Positions 6,508 to 14,206 of a DNA stretch of 40,085 nucleotides are shown one piece after another. The stretch is from Acidobacteriota bacterium. Its GTDB lineage: Bacteria; Acidobacteriota; Terriglobia; Terriglobales; Acidobacteriaceae. A program made the translations under genes and the position numbers. The notes beneath the pieces were generated by a model. That model did not search any database. It had not been told where the DNA came from and saw nothing but the letters and a program-made list of their open reading frames with translations. Numbering within the stretch: the stretch's first letter is position 1; each line of letters starts with the position of its first letter. The stretch covers positions 832 through 40,916 of the forward strand of contig QIAL01000394.1 of assembly GCA_003225535.1 (NCBI GenBank). The letters run 5' to 3'.

Positions 6508-8781
6508 TTATTGGGTCAGGCGGAATTCGGTGTGGAGCTTGGCTTGGGAATTGTCGCCGGCCCAGATGTCGAAGGCTTCCGGCTCTACGACCCACTTTTT
6601 CAGGGCCGGGCTCCAGAACTGGAGTTCGTCGGGGCCGAGCTTGAAATGGATGGTCTGCTTCGAGCCGGGCTGAAGCGTTAGCCGTTGAAATCCTTTCAGC
6701 TGTCGTACCGGGCGCGAGGCGCTTCCGGCTCGCTGATGGATGTAGAGCTGAACGACCGCATCTCCGGCGCGATTACCAGTGTTTGCCACATCTACCGCGA
6801 CGTCGAGGGTTGAGCCTACTTTGGCTTCCGACTGGCTGACCTTCAGGTTGTCGTAGGAGAAAGTCGTATAGCTGAGTCCATAACCAAACGGATAAAGCGG
6901 TGTGCTCAGAGCGTCCCAGTAGCGTGAGGTAAAACCCGGCGCATCTTCAGGAGCCTGGGTGAGAGTGTGGTTGTAATAAAGCGGGAGTTCGGCGGAGTTA
7001 TGGGGCCAGCTTACGGGAAGATGTCCAGCAGGGTTGGCGTCGCCGAAGAGGATGTCGGCGATTCCATTGCCGGCCTGGCTTCCGGAATACCAGGTTTCGA
7101 GAATCGCGGGAACGTGCTCGGCCGCCCAGGAAATGTCGAGCGGGCGTCCGTTGACCAGCACGAGTACGACAGGCTTCCCGGTGGCTGCGACTGCCTCAAG
7201 CAATTCCTCTTGTCCACCGGAGAGTTTGAGGGAAGATCGCGAAGCGGCTTCGCCGCTCATGAGCGCGATCTCACCGAGCACGACAATCGCAATGTCGCTG
7301 CGCTTGGCGAGGTCGACCGCGTCATCGAAGGCTTTTTTTGCATCTTCCGGAGACTGCTTCGGTTGTTCTTTTACCGGGACGAAGGGGATGTTCTCGAAGA
7401 ACGAGGGAATGTCGCGCCGGATGTTGGGGCCGTGAGCGAATTCCACTTGCACGGAATCGCCGACTTTGTTCTTGATGCCCTGCAGGATACTGACGGTCGG
7501 CCCTGGCTTTGTCATCGCTCCCCACATATCGAGGAGGTCCGCTTCGGCGTCGGCTAACGGACCAATTACAGCGATGGATTTGATTTGAGATTTGCTGAGC
7601 GGCAGCGCGTTCTGTTCATTGCGCAGCAACACGACCGAGCGCTGCACCGCTGTCCGTGCAAGTTCCTGATGCTCGGGAGCGTTGAGGACTTGGGGGATGC
7701 GAGCCTCATCGACGTACGGATGCTCGAAGAGTCCTAGTTTAATCTTGGCTTCGAGGATTGGGAGAACCATGTCATCGATTTGCTTCATCGCGATGTGCCC
7801 CTGTTTCACTTCTGCGATGAGGTACTTCAGATAAGTGCCGCTGGCCATGTCCATATTCACTCCGGCGGTGAAAGCATAGCCGTGGGTGATCAGGCTATGG
7901 ACGGCGTTGGCGTCGCTTACCACAAAGCCGTTGTACTTCCACGTGTCGCGCAAGACGTCGTGCAGCAGCCAGCGGTTGCCGCTGGCGGGGACATCGTTGA
8001 GGTCCATGTACGCGCTCATGAAACTGCCAACACCGGCATCCGCGGCCGCTTTGAAGGGGACTAGATAGGTGTTCCACATCTGCTCTTCGGGAATGTAGGA
8101 AGAGTCGTAGTCACGTCCGCCGTCGGCAGCGCCGTACCCGGCGAAATGTTTCGCGCAGGCTAGAACGCGGTCGAGAGCGCCGGGCTGCGTGCCCTGGAAG
8201 CCCAGCACTTGCGCGCGGGCAATGGCTGAGCCTAGGTAGGGATCTTCTCCCGCGCCCTCGACCATGCGTCCCCAGCGGGCGTCGCGGGCGATGTCGAGCA
8301 TGGGGGCGAAGGTCCAGGCGATTCCGGCGGCGCGTGCCTCACGGGCCGCCACGGTTTGCGCGGACTCGACCAACTTGGGGTCCCAGGAAGAGGCCATAGC
8401 GATCGGCGCTGGGAAGATTGTGTGGTAGCCGTGGATCACGTCGAGTCCGAACAGGATCGGGATGTGAAGTCGGGATTCATCCACGGCGATGTGCTGTATG
8501 CGGTTGATCTGCTTCGGGTCGGAGACCCATAACACCGAGCCGGCGCCGAAATGGCGGATGACTGCTTCGGGATTTCCAACCTGCTGAATGAATTCGGGAA
8601 TCGGAAAGCCTGGGAGCTGCGAGAGTTGCGCGACTTTCTCTTCGATCGTCATCTGCTTCAGTAAATTCTTGGCGTCAGGGCGGGCTTGCGCCACGAGGTT
8701 GGGGCTCGAAAGCTGGAACAGCAGGAAAGCTATCAGTGATGAAATGAGTGACAACCGGTATTTCCGCAGCGAATCAGACAT
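6508..8781 (-). CDS. bglX: Beta-glucosidase, glycoside hydrolase family 3 (BglX-like), exported
   Basis: Releases terminal beta-linked glucose (or related sugars) from oligosaccharides by a retaining mechanism. The 757-residue product begins at the ATG at 8781, preceded by GGGAGGAGAG; a longer reading to 8877 lacks a site. A signal peptide covers residues about 1-33 (ending LVAQA). The order is the (beta/alpha)8 domain (about 40-370, catalytic nucleophile D290 in GFVVSDANAV), the alpha/beta sandwich domain (about 390-620), and a C-terminal fibronectin-III-like domain (about 655-745, ending in FDIWAGDNS). Length and layout match periplasmic BglX. The gene is transcribed towards ppa and is divergent from ccmE. 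Confidence 0.95.
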   Translation of the reverse strand: MSDSLRKYRLSLISSLIAFLLFQLSSPNLVAQARPDAKNLLKQMTIEEKVAQLSQLPGFPIPEFIQQVGNPEAVIRHFGAGSVLWVSDPKQINRIQHIAVDESRLHIPILFGLDVIHGYHTIFPAPIAMASSWDPKLVESAQTVAAREARAAGIAWTFAPMLDIARDARWGRMVEGAGEDPYLGSAIARAQVLGFQGTQPGALDRVLACAKHFAGYGAADGGRDYDSSYIPEEQMWNTYLVPFKAAADAGVGSFMSAYMDLNDVPASGNRWLLHDVLRDTWKYNGFVVSDANAVHSLITHGYAFTAGVNMDMASGTYLKYLIAEVKQGHIAMKQIDDMVLPILEAKIKLGLFEHPYVDEARIPQVLNAPEHQELARTAVQRSVVLLRNEQNALPLSKSQIKSIAVIGPLADAEADLLDMWGAMTKPGPTVSILQGIKNKVGDSVQVEFAHGPNIRRDIPSFFENIPFVPVKEQPKQSPEDAKKAFDDAVDLAKRSDIAIVVLGEIALMSGEAASRSSLKLSGGQEELLEAVAATGKPVVLVLVNGRPLDISWAAEHVPAILETWYSGSQAGNGIADILFGDANPAGHLPVSWPHNSAELPLYYNHTLTQAPEDAPGFTSRYWDALSTPLYPFGYGLSYTTFSYDNLKVSQSEAKVGSTLDVAVDVANTGNRAGDAVVQLYIHQRAGSASRPVRQLKGFQRLTLQPGSKQTIHFKLGPDELQFWSPALKKWVVEPEAFDIWAGDNSQAKLHTEFRLTQ

Positions 8782-8969
8782 TGAATTCTCTCTCCTCCCG
8801 GAGCGACTCGGCGCCTTGGTAACCCTTCCGTAACCTGGCTGATTGAGGGCGAAAAGAGTGTAAACCTTTGCAGGCAAAAGGTCAGTGCCGGCAGGAGCCC
8901 TTCAGAATCTTGATCTGGGAGCTAGAAGACGGGTACAGTTAAGCAGTAGAGATTCCTGTGGGGTGAGCT

Positions 8970-9446
8970 ATGTCCAGTCAACTGAAAACCTACCTGAAGT
9001 TCGGTGGCGCAACTGTCGCAATTCTCTTTTTGCTGGCGTATCTGGCTTACACGGGAGTGCAGGACAGCAAGAGCTATTACGTGACCATCAAGGAATTGCA
9101 CAAGATGGGTGACAGCGCGTATACCAAGCGTTTGCGGGTCGCGGGCAACGTGCAGACGGGATCGATCAAGCGCACGGGAACGCACGTGCAATTTGTGCTG
9201 GTGGAGGAAGATCAGAAAATCGCGGTCGATTACACCGGAACCGAGGCGCCGCCCGATACTTTTAAGGACGAGTCGCAGGCGCTGGCCGACGGCAGCTTCG
9301 GTCGTGACGGCGTGTTCCATGCAAAGCAACTGCAGGCCAAGTGCGCTTCGAAGTATGCTCCGCAGCAGCCGGGAGCAACTCCGGCGTCGGCGCCGGCCAA
9401 GAACATGACTGAGGTGCAGACCAGTTCGCCGGAACGCTCGAACTAG
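8970..9446 (+). CDS. ccmE: Cytochrome c maturation heme chaperone CcmE, CxxxY variant
   Basis: CcmE receives heme from CcmC on the outer face of the membrane and passes it to the cytochrome c lyase. The 158-residue protein has one N-terminal membrane anchor (about 10-30) and the OB-fold heme chaperone domain (RVAGNVQTGSI, VQFVLVEED, IAVDYTGTEAPPDTF, GVFHAKQLQAKCASKY). The classical heme-binding histidine of HxxxY is replaced by cysteine: C125-x-x-x-Y129. Such CxxxY CcmE proteins are known from archaea and some sulfate reducers. A low-complexity Pro/Ala tail follows. It is separated from ccmA by about 300 bp but clearly belongs to the same pathway. Confidence 0.92.
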   Translation: MSSQLKTYLKFGGATVAILFLLAYLAYTGVQDSKSYYVTIKELHKMGDSAYTKRLRVAGNVQTGSIKRTGTHVQFVLVEEDQKIAVDYTGTEAPPDTFKDESQALADGSFGRDGVFHAKQLQAKCASKYAPQQPGATPASAPAKNMTEVQTSSPERSN

Positions 9447-9753
9447 CCTGACCTCGACAGTCGGAACTTTCAGCTATTCTCTCGACGACTCTCCATTGCC
9501 CTCATTCAGAGGTGCGAATGCGTGGTATCAGTAGGACCCATCGCGGCAACTGAGAGAATTGCGAAGGTGTAGGGATCCTTCGACTGCGATTGTTCGTTGC
9601 GCTCGCCGCGCAACGAACAATCCTCGCTCAGGATGACAGGGCGCGGAGTGCTTCGGTTTCGCTGCTTTGTCCGAGGGGTGCACGCGATACCTTTGTTGCC
9701 TTCGACGATTCTCTCCTTTGCAAAAAGTCCCTGAAATCCATAGATTCTTGGCT
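9447..9753. other. Intergenic region between ccmE and ccmA with palindromic repeat
   Basis: About 300 bp with no supported gene; the open frame in front of ccmA (from 9667) has no good start site. The main feature is the palindromic repeat at 9576-9638. The region may carry the ccmABCD promoter. Confidence 0.5.
9576..9638. repeat. Palindromic interspersed repeat (CCTTCGAC...CTCAGGATGACA family), copy 2
   Basis: Flanks TCCTTCGACTGC and CTCGCTCAGGATGACA enclose a perfect 14-bp inverted repeat (GATTGTTCGTTGCG at 9588-9601 and its complement at 9609-9622). Related but different-core copies are at about 5737-5760 and 12170-12201. The shared flanks with variable hairpin cores suggest a REP-like dispersed element. 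Confidence 0.75.
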
Positions 9754-10440
9754 GTGAGTGCTTCCGCGAGCGTCCCAGCAGTCGCATCAACCATTACCGT
9801 CAGGAATGTGATCAAGCAGTTCGGGCGATTTGCCGCCTTGCGCGGCGTTTCGGCCGAATTTGATCCCGGGCGCCTTCATGCCATTCTCGGCGACAACGGG
9901 GCTGGGAAGACCACTTTGCTGCGGGGCCTTGCCGGGCTTGCCCAGCCGACGCAGGGAACGATTTCGATCTTCGGGAAGAGCCCGCGCGATGCTTGCCGCG
10001 AGATAGGGTACATGGCGCATCCGTCGCTGCTGTACGACGAGATGAGCGGGATGGAAAATCTGCGTTACTTCGCGGGACTGTACGGGGTTGTGAGTAATGC
10101 CAGGTGCGAAGAAGTAATTAGATCGGTGGGCCTTGATCCCGAACTTACCCGTGGCGTGGGCCAGTACTCGCAAGGGATGCGGCAGCGGATGTCCCTGGCG
10201 CGGGCGATCTTGCACGATCCTAGATTGCTGCTGCTCGACGAACCGTTCTCCAACGTCGATATACATTCCGCGCGCGAGATGGTTGGTTTGCTCAGGGGCA
10301 TGCGTGATGCGGGCAAGACGATTTTTGTGGTGACCCACCAGGCAATGCTGCTGGAGGGCGCTGCCGATGAGTTCGTGTGGATGCAGGCGGGGCAGATTGT
10401 TGCTCGTACGGCCACGGCCGAGCGCGGACGGGCGCAATGA
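9754..10440 (+). CDS. ccmA: Heme exporter ATP-binding protein CcmA
   Basis: ATPase subunit of the CcmABCD complex, which uses ATP to release holo-CcmE from CcmC. Walker A is GDNGAGKTT, the ABC signature is YSQGMRQRMSLARA, and Walker B is LLLLDEPFSNVD; the switch His is in VVTHQ. Starting at the GTG at 9754 gives 228 residues, which fits the family; no strong ribosome site is visible, so the start is uncertain and the frame stays open back to 9667. Its stop overlaps the ccmB start as ATGA. Confidence 0.92.
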   Translation: MSASASVPAVASTITVRNVIKQFGRFAALRGVSAEFDPGRLHAILGDNGAGKTTLLRGLAGLAQPTQGTISIFGKSPRDACREIGYMAHPSLLYDEMSGMENLRYFAGLYGVVSNARCEEVIRSVGLDPELTRGVGQYSQGMRQRMSLARAILHDPRLLLLDEPFSNVDIHSAREMVGLLRGMRDAGKTIFVVTHQAMLLEGAADEFVWMQAGQIVARTATAERGRAQ

Positions 10441-11114
10441 CGTCGTTCTGGGCGGTGCTGTCCGCGACGCTTGTGAAGGACATCCGGCTGGAATGGCGCT
10501 CGAAAGACGCGTTGAACTCGATGCTGTTCTTTTCACTGCTGGTGGTGGTGATCTTTGTGTTCTCCTTTGATCCGCTGGCGGAGGAGTCACGGCATATCGT
10601 CGGTGGTTTGGTGTGGGTGGCGTTTCTGTTCGCGGCGGTGGTTGCGTTGAATCAGACGTGGGCACGCGAATTGCGGAATCAGGTTCTGGATGCGTACCGA
10701 GTGTCACCGGCTCCGGCGAACGCGCTGTTCCTGGCGAAGTCGGTCGGTAACTTTTTGTTCGTTAGCGTGCTCGAAGCGTTGATGACTCCGCTGTTCATAG
10801 TGTTTTACAACCTGCACGTGCTGGGACCGGCGTGGCAACTCATCCCGATTGCGTTGCTGGGGACGTGGGCGCTGGTGGTCAATGGGACTTTTTTCGCGGC
10901 CATGTCTCTGCGCACGCGAAACCGCGAGATCATGCTGCCGTTACTGCTGTTTCCGATTTCGATTCCGGCGGTACTGGGCATGGTCGCTGGAACCACCGCA
11001 GTTCTTACCGGGGAGAATTCCGCGCATTTCTATATCGTGTTGCTTCTGACCTACGATGTGGTGTTTACTACGGCTAGTCTGGCCTTGTTCGGAACGATCC
11101 TGCACGCAGAATGA
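10437..11114 (+). CDS. ccmB: Heme exporter membrane protein CcmB
   Basis: Membrane subunit of the CcmAB ABC transporter in system I cytochrome c maturation. The 225-residue protein has about six hydrophobic segments and family motifs near the N-terminus (LVKDIRLEWRSKDALNSM) and in ARELRNQVLDAYRVSP. The start at 10437 overlaps the ccmA stop by 4 nt (ATGA), indicating coupled translation; its own stop overlaps ccmC in the same way. Confidence 0.93.
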   Translation: MTSFWAVLSATLVKDIRLEWRSKDALNSMLFFSLLVVVIFVFSFDPLAEESRHIVGGLVWVAFLFAAVVALNQTWARELRNQVLDAYRVSPAPANALFLAKSVGNFLFVSVLEALMTPLFIVFYNLHVLGPAWQLIPIALLGTWALVVNGTFFAAMSLRTRNREIMLPLLLFPISIPAVLGMVAGTTAVLTGENSAHFYIVLLLTYDVVFTTASLALFGTILHAE

Positions 11115-12016
11115 AAAAGATCTTCCCAATCCTGTCGATCGTGACCGTGGCGCTGCTGGGCTATGCACTCTACCTGGCGTTGGTCGTTGCGCCCACAGAT
11201 GCCTTGCAGGGCGAAGTCTACCGCATCATTTACTACCACGTGCCGTCGGCATGGACCGCGTTTCTTTTGTTCTTCATCAATTTCGTGGCGTCGATTCGAT
11301 ATCTGACGCGGTCAAAGGCATCTACTGAGAATGCGGCAAAGTGGGTTGCGATTGGCATCGGCGTAGTGGGTCTCGTTGCGCCATTTCTTCCTCCGGTGCG
11401 GCGATTGATTCCGCCCGGGATGGAGCCAAGCGCGGTAGCGACTACGATTGTGTTGATTCCAGCATTGTACTTTTTGGTGGGCAAGTTGTTTCCCGGCGAC
11501 CGTCTGGATGTGCTGGCGGTTACGAGCGCGGAGGTAGGAGTAGTTTTCTGCACCATCGTTTTGATCACCGGGCCGCTGTGGGCACGGCCAGTATGGGGAA
11601 TCTGGTGGGCGCCCGGGGACATTCGCCTCACGTCAACGCTGGTGTTGTGGTTGATTTACGTGAGCTATCTGGTGCTGCGGCGGTTCTCGAACAGCGCGCA
11701 GACGCAGATGCTGGCCGCGGCGCTAGCGGTATTTGGCGCGCTGGATGTACCCCTGGTTTACCTCTCGATCTGGTTCTTCCGGACACAGCATCCGCAGCCA
11801 GTGATTGGCGGCGGAGGATCGATGGATCCCCGGATGCTGCACGTGCTTCTGTTTAGCTGGCTGGCGTTTTTATTGTTTGGATTTCTCGTGTGCTGGTCGC
11901 GCTTCCGGTTGGAGTTATTGAAGCGAGAGGTTGAGCAGGCACACGCGATGGAGTCCCTGGCCGGTGCCGAAGATTCGGAGAAGGCGAGCCTTCCGCTGAG
12001 CAGGAGTTCCCGATGA
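11111..12016 (+). CDS. ccmC: Heme handling protein CcmC, enlarged form
   Basis: Loads heme onto CcmE at the outer membrane face of the inner membrane. It has the heme-ligand histidines H43 (IIYYHVPSAW) and H244 (MLHVLLFSW) and a tryptophan-rich WWD-type segment at 161-175 (VWGIWWAPGDIRLTS), where the usual WDARLT is changed to PGDIRLT. With 301 residues it is about 55-60 longer than E. coli CcmC; the extra part is between H43 and the WWD segment (about 76-130) and contains two additional predicted membrane segments separated by LPPVRRLIPPGMEP. Overlaps ccmB and ccmD by ATGA. Confidence 0.9.
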   Translation: MKKIFPILSIVTVALLGYALYLALVVAPTDALQGEVYRIIYYHVPSAWTAFLLFFINFVASIRYLTRSKASTENAAKWVAIGIGVVGLVAPFLPPVRRLIPPGMEPSAVATTIVLIPALYFLVGKLFPGDRLDVLAVTSAEVGVVFCTIVLITGPLWARPVWGIWWAPGDIRLTSTLVLWLIYVSYLVLRRFSNSAQTQMLAAALAVFGALDVPLVYLSIWFFRTQHPQPVIGGGGSMDPRMLHVLLFSWLAFLLFGFLVCWSRFRLELLKREVEQAHAMESLAGAEDSEKASLPLSRSSR

Positions 12017-12144
12017 ACGCTGTCAAGTTTCTATTCGCTGCCTATGTTGCGACCTGGGCGATTCATCTCTTCTATATCGGTACTCTCGTACGAAGATTCA
12101 GCCGGCTGCGGCAGCAACTTCGCGAATTGGGCAAGGGGAAGTAG
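12013..12144 (+). CDS. ccmD: CcmD-like small membrane protein
   Basis: A 43-residue ORF starting in the ATGA overlap with ccmC. It encodes one hydrophobic segment (VKFLFAAYVATWAIHLFYIG) followed by a basic, helical tail (VRRFSRLRQQLRELGKGK). Size, topology, and place at the end of ccmABC match CcmD, which holds CcmABC and CcmE together for holo-CcmE release. Sequence conservation in CcmD is low, so the call rests mainly on context. Confidence 0.85.
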   Translation: MNAVKFLFAAYVATWAIHLFYIGTLVRRFSRLRQQLRELGKGK

Positions 12145-12169
12145 ATCTGGCTGCAAAAATACATAGGTC

Positions 12170-12201
12170 CTTCGCCGCAGAACCCGCGGCTCAGGATGAC
12201 A
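12170..12201. repeat. Palindromic interspersed repeat, copy 3
   Basis: TCCTTCGCCGCAGAACCCGC continues into GGCTCAGGATGACAT; its ends match the copy at 9576-9638. The minus-strand glycosyltransferase gene uses the TGA made by TCA at 12191-12193, so its last residues and stop codon lie within the element. Confidence 0.7.
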
Positions 12202-12904
12202 TCGCTTTCTTTTGCGGCTCCTTCACGGCGTACTTCATCAGGCACCAGAGCGCGCGGACGCCATCCTTCCAGCCGATTTTCTTGCCTTCCGCATAGGTCC
12301 GTCCCCAATAGCTGATGCCGACCTCATAGACTCGCAGATTGCGCTTGGCAATCTTCACGGTCACTTCCGGCTCGAATCCGAAACGGTTTTCCTCAAGCGG
12401 GATCGACTGAATGACCTCGCGGCGGAAGACTTTGTAGCAAGTTTCCATGTCGGTCATGTTGAGGTTGGTGATCATGTTGGAAAGCAGGGTGAGAAACCAG
12501 TTTCCGACAGAGTGCCAAAAGTACAAGACGCGATGGGGGCCGGCGCCGACGAAGCGCGAGCCGTAAACCACATCGGCCTGTCCGCTCTCGAGCGGTTCAA
12601 GCAGGCGGCGGTAGTCGTTGGGGTCGTATTCGAGGTCGGCATCCTGAATGATGACGTAATCGCCAGTGGCTTCCTGAATCCCACGACGCAGGGCCGCTCC
12701 TTTTCCCACGTTGTGGGGCTGCAAAAAGACGCGCATCTGGGGCCACTGCTTCTCCAGTTCGGCCAGGATTTCGCGTGAGCCATCGCTCGAACCGTCGTCG
12801 ACGCAAAGTACTTCGAGTTCCAGGCCGACCGACATGACGCGCTCGACCACGCGGCGCAGAGTAGCCTGTTCGTTAAAAACGGGCATCACGACCGAGAGTT
12901 TCAT
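12191..12904 (-). CDS. Family 2 glycosyltransferase (dolichol-phosphate-mannose-synthase-like)
   Basis: GT-A fold enzyme that probably transfers a sugar from a nucleotide donor to a polyprenyl phosphate at the membrane. Family features in the 237 residues are the N-terminal VVMPVFNEQATL, the DDGSSDGS donor loop, the QDADLEYDP metal-binding segment, and the C-terminal IAKRNLRVYEVGISYWGRTYAEGKKIGW. It has no membrane segments, as in single-domain DPM1 types. The start has no clear ribosome site. It is not in an operon; the C-terminal codons lie in an interspersed repeat. Confidence 0.9.
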   Translation of the reverse strand: MKLSVVMPVFNEQATLRRVVERVMSVGLELEVLCVDDGSSDGSREILAELEKQWPQMRVFLQPHNVGKGAALRRGIQEATGDYVIIQDADLEYDPNDYRRLLEPLESGQADVVYGSRFVGAGPHRVLYFWHSVGNWFLTLLSNMITNLNMTDMETCYKVFRREVIQSIPLEENRFGFEPEVTVKIAKRNLRVYEVGISYWGRTYAEGKKIGWKDGVRALWCLMKYAVKEPQKKAMSS

Positions 12905-13055
12905 AGCGAGAGGGCCAGTGTAAGGCTTGAATCACAAAGGACACGAAGGGAGACGAAGGATTGCGCCGGAGCAAGGTTCCTTCGCTCGTTTACGTGTGCG
13001 CAACGGCTAGCGATTTTAACAGACAGTCCGAGGCGTGGCGGACGCAGGAGTCGGA

Positions 13056-13430
13056 TCAGTTCGCGCTCTTCAACCCGGTCTGCAGGGCTGAGAGGAAATC
13101 AGTGCTGCCGGCGGTGCGGAGAAATTCGTAGTCTTCGATCATGGCAGCGACGCCGATGCGGGCGGAGGGAAGTGGGCTTTCGACGCGAATCACCCGGGCA
13201 GAGAAGCGGACGCGTACCGCATCGGTCAGGGTGACGTGGGGAGGAAAGGTAAGTGTGACCTCGGCCTTGGTTCCAGCGACTACCGGGCGGTCGAGATAAA
13301 AGAAGACGCCGCGCGCGCTGACGTTCAGGGTTTCGGTGTGAAACTCATTGGTGCCGTCCACGCGGACGATCGCAGGCAGGCGCATGTCAAAGCGCCGCAT
13401 TGCCCGCCGTTCCTGTGAATTTGCTTGCAT
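13056..13430 (-). CDS. PilZ domain protein (putative c-di-GMP receptor)
   Basis: A 124-residue protein consisting of one PilZ domain. The c-di-GMP binding signature is present: the basic RRAMRRFDMR stretch near the N-terminus and N-V-S-A-R-G (matching D/N-x-S-x-x-G) about 30 residues later. The start at 13430 is preceded by TTAGGCGG; a GTG at 13466 would add 12 residues. It is single and not in an operon. The output is unknown. Confidence 0.87.
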   Translation of the reverse strand: MQANSQERRAMRRFDMRLPAIVRVDGTNEFHTETLNVSARGVFFYLDRPVVAGTKAEVTLTFPPHVTLTDAVRVRFSARVIRVESPLPSARIGVAAMIEDYEFLRTAGSTDFLSALQTGLKSAN

Positions 13431-14206
13431 TGCCCGCCTAACTGCGAGTCGTTCGTGATGCAGCACATGGCAGACAGCAACATCCGAGAAAACCTGAGAG
13501 CACGAGTGCAGCCCTCAATTTATAGAATTGTCAGCCATTTGCAACAGCAAAATGCGGTTCGGAACTAACTCGGTAAATCTTGGCAGAAGGTCGGTACAGA
13601 GACCTCCGTGAGCCGGGGGAGGAGGTGAAAATGCAGGGTTCATTTCCTATATGCGCAATCGTGCTGCCAAATGGATTGTGAATAGGCAGGCTTGCCGAAT
13701 GGACTCAACCTCTTCGGCGGAGTGCAGCTCTCGACGCACCATGAGGATTGCAATGACTTGCAGAAGATCGCCAAAGTCAGGGCAGATTTCCTCAGGCGGG
13801 GAATGTATCTGTTCATTATTTGCACTCGCCGTCCGGCATCTTTCCCGCCCAGCCACTGCATCTGACGAATCTTGGGGGAGACGAGGTTCGGCGTGGTGTG
13901 TCATGTCAGCGGGCCGTACGAGTTTGGTTTGGTGTTTGGTTCTGCTGCAAGGCTTTCCGAGCCCCGTATGGGGCCGGACTGAGGAGTCGGCTTGACTTGC
14001 CTATCCGTCAGATGTTTAAGTAGTTACTTAATTTTTTCCGCCAGTTCCAGTGATCAGCAGCTAAGGGCGAAGCTCGCTCGGGGATATATGCCGGCGCGAG
14101 GCTCTGCATAGATAGTGCATCCCTCATCTCACCACTGGTTTGTCAAAACGATCTGGACGAAAGCGACTTGAGCGCAAGAACTGATCTGATTGCATCGGAG
14201 GAACGT
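13431..14206. other. Long intergenic region without a supported gene
   Basis: About 775 bp before the SBBP protein. A minus-strand frame at 13647-13904 (85 codons) and an opposed plus-strand frame at 13651-13995 are open, but neither has a good ribosome site or known motif; the minus one (ending HSAEEVESIRQACLF region) is the more protein-like. A perfect palindrome TTAAGTAGTTACTTAA at 14016-14031 is followed by a run of T, so it may be a weak terminator or an operator. Confidence 0.4.

Noticed and set aside
13647-13904. 85-codon minus-strand ORF in the region before the SBBP gene
   Set aside because: The C-terminal half looks somewhat protein-like, but there is no ribosome site, no recognised motif and an opposed ORF of similar length; not enough to call.
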